From positions 1,798,001 through 1,862,000 of the forward strand of contig JAUIMM010000577.1 in assembly GCA_031769625.1 (NCBI GenBank): a stretch of DNA of 64,000 nt, given 5' to 3'. Positions 27,241-42,510 of the stretch are shown piece after piece. How positions within the stretch are numbered: position 1 is the stretch's first letter; every line of letters starts with the position of its first letter. The translations under genes and the position numbers were made by a program. The notes below the pieces were generated by a model that was not told the origin of the DNA, did not search any database, and saw nothing but the letters and a program-made list of their open reading frames with translations. The stretch is from Taudactylus pleione. Lineage: Eukaryota > Chordata > Amphibia > Anura > Myobatrachidae.

Positions 27241-30010
27241 ACACTACATTACCCCTAACCTTGATCCCACTCTCCGCAAACACTACACTACCCCTAACAC
27301 TGTTGCCGTTCCCCGCACACACTACACTACCCCTAACCCACCTCCCACTCCCTGCACACACTACACTACCCCTAACCCTGCTCCCACTCCACTCACACAC
27401 TACACTACCCCTAGCCCTGCTCACACTCCCAGCACACACTACACTACCCATAACTCTGCTACTGCTCCCCACACACTACACTACCCCTAACCCTCTTCCC
27501 ATTCCCCGCACACACTACACTACCCCTAACCATGCTTCTGCTCCCCACACACTACACTACCCCTAACCCTGCTCCCACTCCCCGCACACACTACACTACC
27601 CCTAACTCTGCTCCTGCTCCCCGAACACACTACACTACCCCTAACTCTGCTCCTGGTCCCCACACACACTAAACTACCCCTAACTCTGCTCCCACTCCCC
27701 GCACACACTACACTACCCCTAACACACCTCCCTCTCCCCGCACACACTACACTACCCCTAACTCTGCTCCTGTTCCCCGCACACACTACACTACCCATAA
27801 CTCTGCTCCTGGTCCCCACACGCACTACACTACCCCTAACCCTGCTGCCGCTCCCCGCACACACTACACTACCAATAAGTCTGCTCTTGCTCCACACACA
27901 CACTACACTACCCCTAACCCTGCTGCCACTCCCCGCACACACTACACTACCCCTAACCCTGCTGCCACTCCCCGCACACACTACACTACCCCTAACCCTG
28001 TTGCCAATCCCCGCACACCCTGCACTACCCGTAATGCTGATGCTGCTTCCCACATGCTCTACATTACCCCTAACCCTACTCCCACTCCCCATACACACTA
28101 CTCTACCCCTAACCATGCTCCTGCTCCCCGCACACAATACACTACCCCTATCCCTGATCCCACTCCCCGCACACACTACACTAACCCTAACCCTGCTCCT
28201 GGTCCCCACACACACTACACTACCCCTAACCCTGCTCCCACTCCACTCACACACTACACTACCCCTAACCATGCTCCTGCTCCCTGCACACACTAAACTA
28301 CCCCTAGCCCTGCTCCCTCTCCCAGCACACACTACACTACCCCTAACTCTGCTCCTGTTCCCCACACACACTACACTACCCCTAACCCTGCTCCCACTCC
28401 CCGTAAACACTACACTACCCCTAACCCTCCTCCCACTCCCCGCACACACTACACTACCCCTAACCATGCTACTGCTCCCCACACACAAAACTACCCCAAA
28501 ACCTGCTCCCTCTCCCCTCACACACTACACTACCCCTAACCCTGCTCCCACTCCACTCACACACTACACTACCCCTAACCCTGCTACTGCTCCCTGCACA
28601 CACTACACTACTCCTAACCATGCTATTGCTCCCCACACACTACACTACCCCTAACCCTGCTCCTGCTCCCCGCACACAATACACTACCACTAACTCTGCT
28701 CCTGCTCCCCACACACACTACACTACCCCTAATCCTACTCCCACCCCCCGCACACACAACACTACCCCTAACCCTGTTCCCACTCCCCTCACACACTATA
28801 CTACCCCTAACCATGCTATTGCTCCCTGCACACACTACACTACCCCTAACCATGCTACTGCTCACTGTACACACTACACTACCCCTAACCATGCTACTGC
28901 TCCCCACACACTACACTAACCCTAAGCCTGCTCCCACTCCCAGTACACACTACACTACCCCTAACCCTGCTCCCACTCCACTCACACACTACACTACCCC
29001 TAACCATGCTACTGCTCCCCACACACACTACACTACCCCTAACCCTCCTCCCACTACCCGCACACACTACACTACCCCTATCCATGCTACTGCTCCCCAC
29101 ACACACTATACTACCCCTAACTCTGCTCCTGGTCCCCACACACACTACACTACCGCTAACCTTCCACTCCCCACACACACTACACTACCCCTAACTCTGC
29201 TCCTGCTCCCCGCACACACTATACTACCCCTAACTCTGCTCCTGGTCCCCACACACACTACACTACCGCTAACCTTCCACTCCCCACACACACTACACTA
29301 CCCCTAACTCTGCTCCCACTCCCTGCACACACTACACTACCCCTAACCCTGCTCCCGCTCCCCGTACACACTACACTACCCCTAACTCTTCTCCCACTCC
29401 CCGCACACACTACACTACCCCTAACCCTGCTCCCTCTCCCCGCACACACTACTCTACCCCTAACTCTGCACTGGTCCCCACACGCACTACACTACCCCTA
29501 AGCCTGCTGCCGCTCCCCGCACACTCTACACTACCCCTAACTCTGCTCCTGCTCCACACACACACTACACTACCCCTAACCCTGCTTCCATTCCCTGTAC
29601 ACACTACACTACCCCTAACCCTGCTTCCGCTCCATGCGCACATTACACTACCCCTAACTCTGCTCCTGGTCCCCACACACACTACACTACCGCTAACCTT
29701 CCACTCCCCACACACACTACACTACCCCTAACTCTGCTCCCACTCCCCGCACACACTACACTACCCCTAACCCTGCTCCCGCTCCCCGCACACACTACAC
29801 TACCCATAACCCTGCTGCCGCTCCCCGCTACACTACACTACCCCTAAGTCTGCACTGGTCCCCACACGCACTACACTACCCCTAAGCCTGCTGCCGTTAC
29901 CCGCACACTCTACACTACCCCTAACTCTGCTCCTGCTCCACACACACACTACACTACCCCTAACCCTGCTTCCACTCCCCGTACACACTACACTACCCCA
30001 AACCCTGCAC

Positions 30011-30698
30011 TGCTCCCCGCACACTCTACACTACCCCTAACTCTGCTCCTGCTCCACACACACTACATTATCCCTAAGCTTGATCCCAATCCCCGCAAAC
30101 ACTACACTACCCCTAACCCACCTCCCACTCCCCGCACACACTACACTACCCCTAACCATGCTACTGCTCCCCACACTCTACACTACCCCTAAACCTGCTC
30201 CCACTCCCCTCACACAACACACTACCCCTAACCATGCTACTGCTCCCCAAACACTACACTACCCCTAACCCTGCTACTGCTCCCTGCACACACTACACTA
30301 CTCTTAACCATGCTACTGCTCCCCACACACTACACTACCCCTAACCCTGCTACCGCTTCCTGCACACACTACACTACCCCTAACTCTGCTCCTGCTCCCC
30401 GCACACACTACACTACCCCTATCCATGCTACTGCTCCCCACACACTACACTACTCCTAACCCTCTTCCCTCTCCCCGCACACACTACACTACCCCTAACC
30501 ATGCTACTGCTCCCCACACACTACACTACCCCTAACCCTGCTCCCCTTCCTCGCACATCCTGCACTACCCCTAATGCTGATGGTGCTCCCCACACACTAC
30601 ACTACCCCTAACCCTCCTCCCACTCCCCGCACACACTACACTACCCCTAACCATGCTACTGCTCCCCACACACACTACACTACCCCTAACCATGCTCC
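30011..30698. repeat. 688-bp tandem duplication, left copy
   Basis: The tract from TGCTCCCCGCACACTCTAC through the CTACATTATCCCTAAGCTTG unit to the AATGCTGATGGTGCTCCCC marker (30573) is repeated immediately to the right at offset 688 bp. It is present once in the related block at 36.7-37.3 kb, so the duplication arose after the larger one, or is an assembly artefact. Confidence 0.9.
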
Positions 30699-31386
30699 TG
30701 CTCCCCGCACACTCTACACTACCCCTAACTCTGCTCCTGCTCCACACACACTACATTATCCCTAAGCTTGATCCCAATCCCCGCAAACACTACACTACCC
30801 CTAACCCACCTCCCACTCCCCGCACACACTACACTACCCCTAACCATGCTACTGCTCCCCACACTCTACACTACCCCTAAACCTGCTCCCACTCCCCTCA
30901 CACAACACACTACCCCTAACCATGCTACTGCTCCCCAAACACTACACTACCCCTAACCCTGCTACTGCTCCCTGCACACACTACACTACTCTTAACCATG
31001 CTACTGCTCCCCACACACTACACTACCCCTAACCCTGCTACCGCTTCCTGCACACACTACACTACCCCTAACTCTGCTCCTGCTCCCCGCACACACTACA
31101 CTACCCCTATCCATGCTACTGCTCCCCACACACTACACTACTCCTAACCCTCTTCCCTCTCCCCGCACACACTACACTACCCCTAACCATGCTACTGCTC
31201 CCCACACACTACACTACCCCTAACCCTGCTCCCCTTCCTCGCACATCCTGCACTACCCCTAATGCTGATGGTGCTCCCCACACACTACACTACCCCTAAC
31301 CCTCCTCCCACTCCCCGCACACACTACACTACCCCTAACCATGCTACTGCTCCCCACACACACTACACTACCCCTAACCATGCTCC
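30699..31386. repeat. 688-bp tandem duplication, right copy
   Basis: Abuts the left copy at TGCTCCCCGCACACTC. The marker AATGCTGATGGTGCTCCCC recurs at 31261. The break falls inside a shared TGCTCCCCGCACAC word, as expected for unequal exchange between misaligned units. Confidence 0.9.
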
Positions 31387-33415
31387 TGCTCCCCGCACAC
31401 ACTACACTACTCCTAACCCTGCTCCCACTCCCAGCACACACTACACTACCCCTAACCATGCTACTGCTCCCCACACACTACACTACCCCTAACCCTCCTC
31501 CCACTCCCCGCACACACTACACTACCCCTAGCCCGGCTCCCACTCCCTGCACACACTACACTACCCCTAACTCTGCTCCTGGTCCCCACACACACTACAC
31601 TACCCCTAACTCTGCTGTCACTCCCCGCACACACTTCACTACCCCTAACTCTGCTCCCACTCCCCGCACACACTACACTACCCCTAACTCTGCTCCTGGT
31701 CCCCACACACACAACACTACCCCTAACCCTGCTCCCACTCCCCGCACACACTACACTACCCCTAACTCTGCTCCTGGTCCCCACACACACTACACTACCC
31801 CTAACCCTGCTCCCACTCCCCCCACACACTACACTACCCCTAACTCTGCTCCCACTCCCCGCACACACTACACTACCCCTAACCCTGCTCCCGCTCTCCG
31901 CACACACTACTCAACCCATAACCCTGCTGCCGCTCCCCGCTACATTACACTACCCTTAACCCAGCTCCCTCTCCCCGCACACACTACACTACCCCTAACT
32001 CTGCTCCTGCTCCCCGCACACACTACACTACCCCTTACTCTGCTCATGCTCCCCACACACACTACACTACCCCTAACTCTGCTCCTGCTCCACACACACA
32101 CTACACTACCCCTAACTCTGCTCCTGCTCCACACACACATTACACTACCCCTAACCCTGCTGCCACTCCCCGTACACACTACACTACCCCTAACCCTGCT
32201 GCCGCTCCCCGCACACACTACTCTACCCCTTACCCTGCTCCCACAACCCACACACTACACTACCCCTAACCCTGTTGCCACTCCACGTACACACTACACT
32301 CCCCTAGCCCTGCTGCCACTCCCCGCACACCCTGCACTACCCCTAATGCTGATGCTGCTTCCCACATGCCTGACATTACCTCTAACCCTGCTCCCACTCC
32401 CCATACACACTTCCCTACCGCTAACCATGCTCCTGCGCCCCGCACACAATACACTACCCCTAATCCTGCTGTCGCTCCCCGCACACATTTCACTAACCCT
32501 AACCCTGATCCCTCTCCCCGCACACACTTCATTACCCCTAACCTTGATCCCACTCTCCACAAAAACTACACTACCCCTAACACTGTTGCCGTTCCCCGCA
32601 CACACTACATACCCCTAACCCTGCTCCCACTCCCCATACACACTACCCTACCCCTAACCATGCTTCTGCTCCCCGCACACAATACACTACCCCTAATCCT
32701 GCTTTCGCTCCCCGCACACACTTCACTAACCCTAACCCTGATCACTCTCCCCGCACACACTACTTTACCCCTACCCTTGATCCCACTCCCCGCAAACCCT
32801 ACACTACCCCTAACCCTCCTCCCACTCCCCGCACGCACTACGCTACCCCTAACCATGCTACTGCTCCCCACACACTACACTACCCCTAAACCTGCTCCCA
32901 CTCCCCTCACACACTACACTACCCCTAACCATGCCACTGCTCCCCAAACAGTACACTACCCCTAAACCTGCCCCCACTCCCCTCACACACTACACTACCC
33001 CTAACTATGCTACTGCTCCCCAAACACTACACTACCCCTAAACGTGCTCCCACTCCCCTCACACACTACCCTACCCCTAACCCTGCTCCCACTCCACTCA
33101 CACACTACACTACCCCTAACCCTGCTACTGCTCCCTGCACACACTACACTACTCCTAACCCTGCTCCCGCTCCCCGCACACACTACACTACCCCTAACTC
33201 TGCTCCTGCTCCCCACACACACTACACTACCCCTAATCCTACCACCACCCCCCGCACACACTACACTACCCCTAACCCTGCTCCCACTCCCCTCACACAC
33301 TATACTACCCCTAACCATGCTACTGCTCCCTGCACACACTACACTACCCCTAACCATGCTACTGCTCCCTGCACACACTACACTACCCCTAACCATGCTA
33401 CTGCTCCCTGCACAC

Positions 33416-36400
33416 ACTACCCCTAACCCTGCTCCTGCTCCCCGCACACACTACACTACCCCTAACTCTGCTCCTGCTCCACACACACTACACTACCCCT
33501 AACCCTGCTGCCACTCCCCGTACACACTACACTACCCCTAACCCTGCTGCCGCTCCCCGCACACACTACACTACCCCTAACCCTGTTGCCACTCCCCGTA
33601 CAAACTACACTACCCCTAGCCCTGCTGCCTCTCCCCGTACACACTACACTACCCCTAACCCTGTTGCCACTCCACGTACACACTACACTCCCCTAGCCCT
33701 GCTGCCACTCCCCGCACACCCTGCACTACCCCTAATGCTGATGCTGCTTCCCACATGCCTGACATTACCTCTAACCCTGCTCCCACTCCCCATACACACT
33801 ACCCTACCGCTAACCATGCTCCTGCGCCCCGCACACAATACACTTCCCCTAATCCTGCTGTCGCTCCCCGCACACACTTCACTAACCCTAACCCTGATCC
33901 CTCTCCCCGCACACACTACATTACCCCTAACCTTGATCCCACTCTCCGCAAACACTACACTACCCCTAACACTGTTGCCGTTCCCCGCACACACTACACT
34001 ACCCCTAACCCACCTCCCACTCCCTGCACACACTACACTACCCCTAACCCTGCTCCCACTCCACTCACACACTACACTACCCCTAGCCCTGCTCCCACTC
34101 CCAGCACACACTACAGTACCCATAACTCTGCTACTGCTCCCCACACACTACACTACCCCTAACCCTCTTCCCATTCCCCGCACACACTACACTACCCCTA
34201 ACCATGCTTCTGCTCCCCACACACTACACTACCCCTAACCCTGCTCCCACTCCCCGCACACACTACACTACCCCTAACTCTGCTCCTGCTCCCCGAACAC
34301 ACTACACTATTCCTAACTCTGCTCCTGGTCCCCACACACACTAAACTACCCCTAACTCTGCTCCCACTCCCCGCACACACTACACTACCCCTAACACACC
34401 TCCCTCTCCCCGCACACACTACACTACCCCTAACTCTGCTCCTGTTCCCCGCACACACTACACTACCCATAACTCTGCTCCTGGTCCCCACACGCACTAC
34501 ACTACCCCTAACCCTGCTGCCGCTCCCCGCACACACTACACTACCAATAAGTCTGCTCTTGCTCCACACACACACTACACTACCCCTAACCCTGCTGCCA
34601 CTCCCCGCACACACTACACTACCCCTAACCCTGCTGCCACTCCCCGCACACACTACACTACCCCTAACCCTGTTGCCAATCCCCGCACACCCTGCACTAC
34701 CCGTAATGCTGATGCTGCTTCCCACATGCTCTACATTACCCCTAACCCTGCTCCCACTCCCCATACACACTACTCTACCCCTAACCATGCTCCTGCTCCC
34801 CGCACACAATACACTACCCCTATCCCTGATCCCACTCCCCGCACACACTACACTAACCCTAACCCTGCTCCTGGTCCCCACACACACTACACTACCCCTA
34901 ACCCTGCTCCCACTCCACTCACACACTACACTACCCCTAACCATGCTCCTGCTCCCTGCACACACTAAACTACCCCTAGCCCTGCTCCCTCTCCCAGCAC
35001 ACACTACACTACCCCTAACTCTGCTCCTGTTCCCCACACACACTACACTACCCCTAACCCTGCTCCCACTCCCCGTAAACACTACACTACCCCTAACCCT
35101 CCTCCCACTCCCCGCACACACTACACTACCCCTAACCATGCTACTGCTCCCCACACACAACACTACCCCAAAACCTGCTCCCTCTCCCCTCACACACTAC
35201 ACTACCCCTAACCCTGCTCCCACTCCACTCACACACTACACTACCCCTAACCCTGCTACTGCTCCCTGCACACACTACACTACTCCTAACCATGCTATTG
35301 CTCCCCACACACTACACTACCCCTAACCCTGCTCCTGCTCCCCGCACACAATACACTACCACTAACTCTGCTCCTGCTCCCCACACACACTACACTACCC
35401 CTAATCCTACTCCCACCCCCCGCACAGACTACACTACCCCTAACCCTGTTCCCACTCCCCTCACACACTATACTACCCCTAACCATGCTATTGCTCCCTG
35501 CACACACTACACTACCCCTAACCATGCTACTGCTCACTGTACACACTACACTACCCCTAACCATGCTACTGCTCCCCACACACTACACTAACCCTAAGCC
35601 TGCTCCCACTCCCAGTACACACTACACTACCCCTAACCCTGCTCCCACTCCACTCACACACTACACTACCCCTAACCATGCTACTGCTCCCCACACACAC
35701 TACACTACCCCTAACCCTCCTCCCACTACCCGCACACACTACACTACCCCTATCCATGCTACTGCTCCCCACACACACTATACTACCCCTAACTCTGCTC
35801 CTGGTCCCCACACACACTACACTACTGCTAACCTTCCACTCCCCACACACACTACACTACCCCTAACTCTGCTCCTGCTCCCCGCACACACTATACTACC
35901 CCTAACTCTGCTCCTGGTCCCCACACACACTACACTACCGCTAACCTTCCACTCCCCACACACACTACACTACCCCTAACTCTGCTCCCACTCCCTGCAC
36001 ACACTACACTACCCCTAACCCTGCTCCCGCTCCCCGTACACACTACACTACCCCTAACTCTTCTCCCACTCCCCGCACACACTACACTACCCCTAACCCT
36101 GCTCCCTCTCCCCGCACACACTACACTACCCCTAACTCTGCACTGGTCCCCACACGCACTACACTACCCCTAAGCCTGCTGCCGCTCCCCGCACACTCTA
36201 CACTACCCCTAACTCTGCTCCTGCTCAACACACACACTACACTACCCCTAACCCTGCTTCCATTCCCCGTACACACTACACTACCCCTAACCCTGCTTCC
36301 GCTCCATGCGCACATTACACTACCCCTAACTCTGCTCCTGGTCCCCACACACACTACACTACCGCTAACCTTCCACTCCCCACACACACTACACTACCCC

Positions 36401-37580
36401 TAACTCTGCTCCCACTCCCCGCACACACTACACTACCCCTAACCCTGCTCCCGCTCCCCGCACACACTACACTACCCATAACCCTGCTGCCGCTCCCCGC
36501 TACACTACACTACCCCTAAGTCTGCACTGGTCCCCACACGCACTACACTACCCCTAAGCCTGCTGCCGTTACCCGCACACTCTACACTACCCCTAACTCT
36601 GCTCCTGCTCCACACACACACTACACTACCCCTAACCCTGCTTCCACTCCCCGTACACACTACACTACCCCAAACCCTGCACTGCTCCCCGCACACTCTA
36701 CACTACCCCTAACTCTGCTCCTGCTCCACACACACTACATTATCCCTAAGCTTGATCCCAATCCCCGCAAACACTACACTACCCCTAACCCACCTCCCAC
36801 TCCCCGCACACACTACACTACCCCTAACCATGCTACTGCTCCCCACACTCTACACTACCCCTAAACCTGCTCCCACTCCCCTCACACAACACACTACCCC
36901 TAACCATGCTACTGCTCCCCAAACACTACACTACCCCTAACCCTGCTACTGCTCCCTGCACACACTACACTACTCTTAACCATGCTACTGCTCCCCACAC
37001 ACTACACTACCCCTAACCCTGCTACCGCTTCCTGCACACACTACACTACCCCTAACTCTGCTCCTGCTCCCCGCACACACTACACTACCCCTATCCATGC
37101 TACTGCTCCCCACACACTACACTACCCCTAACCCTCTTCCCTCTCCCCGCACACACTACACTACCCCTAACCATGCTACTGCTCCCCACACACTACACTA
37201 CCCCTAACCCTGCTCCCCTTCCTCGCACATCCTGCACTACCCCTAATGCTGATGGTGCTCCCCACACACTACACTACCCCTAACCCTCCTCCCACTCCCC
37301 GCACACACTACACTACCCCTAACCATGCTACTGCTCCCCACACACACTACACTACCCCTAACCATGCTCCTGCTCCCCGCACACACTACACTACTCCTAA
37401 CCCTGCTCCCACTCCCAGCACACACTACACTACCCCTAACCATGCTACTGCTCCCCACACACTACACTACCCCTAACCCTCCTCCCACTCCCCGCACACA
37501 CTACACTACCCCTAGCCCGGCTCCCACTCCCTGCACACACTACACTACCCCTAACTCTGCTCCTGGTCCCCACACACACT
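33416..37580. repeat. ~6.7-kb higher-order repeat, copy 2
   Basis: Second copy of the 26705-31600 block. It lacks the extra 39-bp unit and the 688-bp tandem duplication. Homology ends near 37580, where this copy continues with AACCCTGCTGCCACTGCCC while copy 1 continues with AACTCTGCTGTCACTCCCC. Its left edge is a shortened CACACACTACCCCTAACCC unit at about 33413. Confidence 0.9.
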
Positions 37581-37893
37581 ACACTACCCCTAACCCTGCT
37601 GCCACTGCCCGCACACCCTGCACTACCCCTAATGCTGATGCTGCTTCCCACATGCACTACATTACCCCTAACCCTGCTCCCACTCCCCATACACACTACC
37701 CTACCCCTAACCATGCTCCTGCTCCCCGCACACACTTCACTAACCCTAACCCAGATCCCTCTACACGCACACACTACATTACCCCTAAACTTGATCGCAC
37801 TCCCTGAAAACACTACACTACCCCTAACACTTTCGCCATTCCCCGCACACACTACACTACCCCTAACCCTGCTCCCACTCCCCTCACACACTA

Positions 37894-40800
37894 CCCCTAA
37901 CCATGCTACTGCTCCCCACACACTACACTACCCCTAACCCTGCTCCCACTCCCAGCACACACTACACTACCCCTAACCCTGCTCCCACTCCCCTCACACA
38001 CTACACTACCCCTAACCATGCTATTGCTCCCCACACACTACACTACCCCTAACCCTCCTCCCACTCCCCGCACACACTACACTACCCCTAACCATGCTAC
38101 TGCTCCCCACACACTACACTACCCCTAACCCTGCTCCCACTCCCCGCACACACTACACTACCCCTAACTCTGCTACTGCTCCCCGCACACACTACACTAC
38201 CCCTATCTCTGCTCCTGGTCCCCACACACACTACACTACCCCTAACTCTGCTCCCGCTCCCCGCACACACTACACTACCCGTAACCCTGCTCCCGCTCCC
38301 CGCACACACTACACTACCCATAACCCTGCTGCCGCTCCCCGCTACACTACAGTACCCCTAACTCTGCTCTTGCTCCCCACTTACACTACACTACCCCTAA
38401 CCCTGCTGCCACTCCCCATACACACTGCACTACCCCTAACCCTGCTGCCACTCCCAGCACACACTACACTACCCCTAACCCTGCTCCTGCTCCCCGCACA
38501 CACTACACTACCCCTAACTCTGCTCCTGCTCCACACACACTACACTACCCCTAACCCTGCTGCCACTCCCCGTACACACTACACTACCACTAACCCTGCT
38601 GCCGCTCCCCGCACACACTACACTACCCCTAACCCTGTTGCCACTCCCCGTACACACTACACTACCCCTAGCCCTGCTGCCTCTCCCCGTACACACTTCA
38701 CTACCCCTAACCCTGCTGCCACTCCACGTACACACTACACTCCCCTAGCCCTGCTGCCACTCCCCGCACACCCTGCACTACCCCTAATGCTGATGCTGCT
38801 TCCCACATGCCTGACATTACCTCTAACCCTGCTCCCACTCCCCATACACACTACCCTACCGCTAACCATGCTCCTGCGCCCCGCACACAATACACTACCC
38901 CTAATCCTGCTGTCGCTCCCCGCACACACTTCACTAACCCTAACCCTGATCCCTCTCCCCGCACACACTACATTACCCCTAACCTTGATCCCACTCTCCG
39001 CAAACACTACACTATCCCTAACACTGTTGCCGTTCCCCGCACACACTACACTACCCCTAACCCTCCTCCCACTCCCTGCACACACTACACTACCCCTAAC
39101 CCTGCTCCCACTCCACTCACACACTACACTACCCCTAGCCCTGCTCCCTCTCCCCGCACACACTACACTACCCATAACTCTGCTACTGCTCCCCACACAC
39201 TACACTACCCCTAACCCTCTTCCCATTCCCCGCACACACTACACTACCCCTAACCATGCTACTGCTCCCCACACACTACACTACCCCTAACCCTGCTCCC
39301 ACTCCCCGCACACACTACACTACCCCTAACTCTGCTCCTGCTCCCCGAACACACTACACTACCCCTAACTCTGCTCCTGGTCTCCACACACACTAAACTA
39401 CCCCTAACTCTGCTCCCACTCCCCGCACACACTACACTACCCCTAACCCACCTCCCTCTCCCTGCACACACTACACTACCCCTAACTCTGCTCCTGTTCC
39501 CCGCACACACTACACTACCCATAACTCTGCTCCTGGTCCCCACACGCACTACACTACCCCTAACCCTGCTGCCGCTCCCCGCACACACTACACTACCCAT
39601 AAGTCTGCTCTTGCTCCACACACACACTACACTACCCCTAACCCTGCTGCCACTCCCCGCACACACTACACTACCCCTAACCCTGCTGCCACTCCCCGCA
39701 CACACTACACTACCCCTAACCCTGTTGCCAATCCCCGCACACCCTGCACTACCCGTAATGCTGATGCTGCTTCCCACATGCTCTACATTACCCCTAACCC
39801 TGCTCCCACTCCCCATACACACTACTCTACCCCTAACCATGCTCCTGCTCCCCGCACACAATACACTACCCCTATCCCTGATCCCACTCCCCGCACACAC
39901 TACACTAACCCTAACCCTGCTCCCACTCCACTCACACACTACACTACCCCTAACCCTGCTACTGCTCCCTGCACACACTACACTACTCCTAACCATGCTA
40001 TTGCTCCCCACACACTACACTACCCCTAACCCTGCTCCTGCTCCCCGCACACAATACACTACCCCTAACTCTGCTCCTGCTCCCCACACACACTACACTA
40101 CCCCTAATCCTACTCCCACCCCCCGCACAGACTACACTACCCCTAACCCTGTTCCCACTCCCCTCACACACTATACTACCCCTAACCATGCTATTGCTCC
40201 CTGCACACACTACACTACCCCTAACCATGCTACTGCTCCCTGTACACACTACACTACCCCTAACCATGCTACTGCTCCCCACACACTACACTAACCCTAA
40301 GCCTGCTCCCACTCCCAGTACACACTACACTACCCCTAACCCTGCTCCCACTCCACTCACACACTACACTACCCCTAACCATGCTACTTCTCCCCACACA
40401 CACTACACTACCCCTAACCCTCCTCCCACTACCCGCACACACTACACTACCCCTATCCATGCTACTGCTCCCCACACACTACACTACCCCTAACCTTGCT
40501 CCCACTCCCCGCACACACTACACTACCCCTAACTCTGCTCCTGCTCCCCGCACACACTATACTACCCCTAACTCTGCTCCTGGTCCCCACACACACTACA
40601 CTACCGCTAACCTTCCACTCCCCACACACTACACTACCCCTAAATCTGCTCCCACTCCCTGCACACACTACACTACCCCTAACCCTGCTCCCGCTCCCCG
40701 TACACACTACACTACCCCTAACTCTTCTCCCACTCCCCGCACACACTACACTACCCCTAACCCTGCTCCCTCTCCCCGCACACACTACACTACCCCTAAC

Positions 40801-42500
40801 TCTGCACTGGTCCCCACACGCACTACACTACCCCTAAGCCTGCTGCCGCTCCCCGCACACTCTACACTACCCCTAACTCTGCTCCTGCTCCACACACACA
40901 CTACACTACCCCTAACCCTGCTTCCATTCCCTGTACACACTACACTACCCCTAACCCTGCTTCCGCTCCATGCGCACATTACACTACCCCTAACTCTGCT
41001 CCTGGTCCCCACACACACTACACTACCGCTAACCTTCCACGCCCCACCCACACTACACTACCCCTAACTCTGCTCCCACTCCCCGCACACACTACACTAC
41101 CCCTAACCCTGCTCCCGCTCCCCGCACACACTACACTACCCATAACCCTGCTGCCGCTCCCCGCACACACTACACTACCCCTAAGTCTGCACTGGTCCCC
41201 ACACGCACTACACTACCCCTAAGCCTGCTGCCGTTACCCGCACACTCTACACTACCCCTAACTCTGCTCCTGCTCCACACACACACTACACTACCCCTAA
41301 CCCTGCTTCCACTCCCCGTACACACTACATTACCCCAAACCCTGCACTTCTCCCCGCACACTCTACACTACCCCTAACTCTGCTCCTGCTCCACACACAC
41401 TACATTATCCCTAACCTTGATCCCAATCCCCGCAAACACTACACTACCCCTAACCCACCTCCCACTCCCCGCACACACTACACTACCCCTAACCATGCTA
41501 CTGCTCCCCACACTCTACACTACCCCTAAACCTGCTCCCACTCCCCTCACACACTACACTACCCCTAGCCATGCTACTGCTCCCCAAACACTACTCTACC
41601 CCTAACCCTGCTACTGCTCCCTGCACACACTACCCTACTCTTAACCATGCTACTGCTCCCCACACACTACACTACCCCTAACCCTGCTACCGCTTCCTGC
41701 ACACACTACACTACCCCTAACTCTACTCCTGCTCCCCGCACACACTACACTACCCCTATCCATGCTACTGCTCCCCACACACTACACTACCCCTAACCCT
41801 CTTCCCACTCCCCGCACACACTACACTACCCCTAACCATGCTACTGCTCCCCACACACTACACTACCCCTAACCCTGCTCCCCCTCCTCGCACACCCTGC
41901 ACTACCCCTAATGCTGATGGTGCTCCCCACACACTACACTACCCCTAACCCTCCTCCCACTCCCCGCACACACTACACTACCCCTAACCATGCTACTGCT
42001 CCCCACACACACTACACTACCCCTAACCATGCTCCTGCTCCCCGCACACACTACACTACTCCTAACCCTGCTCCCACTCCCAGCACACACTACACTACCC
42101 CTAACCATGCTACTGCTCCCCACACACTACACTACCCCTAACCCTCCTCCCACTCCCCGCACACACTACACTACCCCTAACTCTGCTCCTGGTCCCCACA
42201 CACACTACACTACCCCTAACTCTGCTATCACTCCCCGCACACACTTCACTACCCCTAACTCTGCTCCAACTCCCCGCACACACTACACTACCCCTAACTC
42301 TGCTCCTGGTCCCCACACACACAACACTACCCCTAACCCTGCTCCCACTCCCCGCACACACTACACTACCCCTAACTCTGCTCCTGGTCCCCACACACAC
42401 TACACTACCCCTAACCCTTCTCCCACTCCCCGCACACACTACACTACCCCTAACCCTGCTCCCGCTCTCCGCACACACTACTCTACCCATAACCCTGCTG
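37894..42500. repeat. Higher-order repeat, copy 3 of the 26-48 kb family
   Basis: 37894-39290 aligns with 26170-27566 (offset 11,724 bp). 39.3-41.6 kb aligns with 34.2-36.9 kb with several deletions. 41910-42500 aligns with 31261-31900 around the AATGCTGATGGTGCTCCCC marker. Spacing from the preceding copy of that marker is 4,665 bp, so this copy is shorter than its neighbours. Confidence 0.8.
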
Positions 42501-42510
42501 CCGCTCCCCG

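Larger units (their letters stand above)
26705..31600. repeat. ~6.7-kb higher-order repeat, copy 1
   Basis: Aligns with 33416-37580. The offset is 6,711 bp up to about 27170, then 6,672 bp from about 27210 to 30.6 kb, then 5,984 bp from about 31262 to 31600. The 39-bp step is explained by a doubled CTTCACTAACCCTAACCC unit at about 27168-27240. The 688-bp step is explained by a local tandem duplication. I noticed only scattered base differences, such as A at 28078 against G at 34750. Confidence 0.9.

Noticed and set aside
27526..28521. Minus-strand Gly/Ser/Val/Arg-rich frame (about 331 codons)
   Set aside because: Complement of the same repeat with no stop in one frame. It recurs at 34198-35193 only because the DNA block is duplicated.
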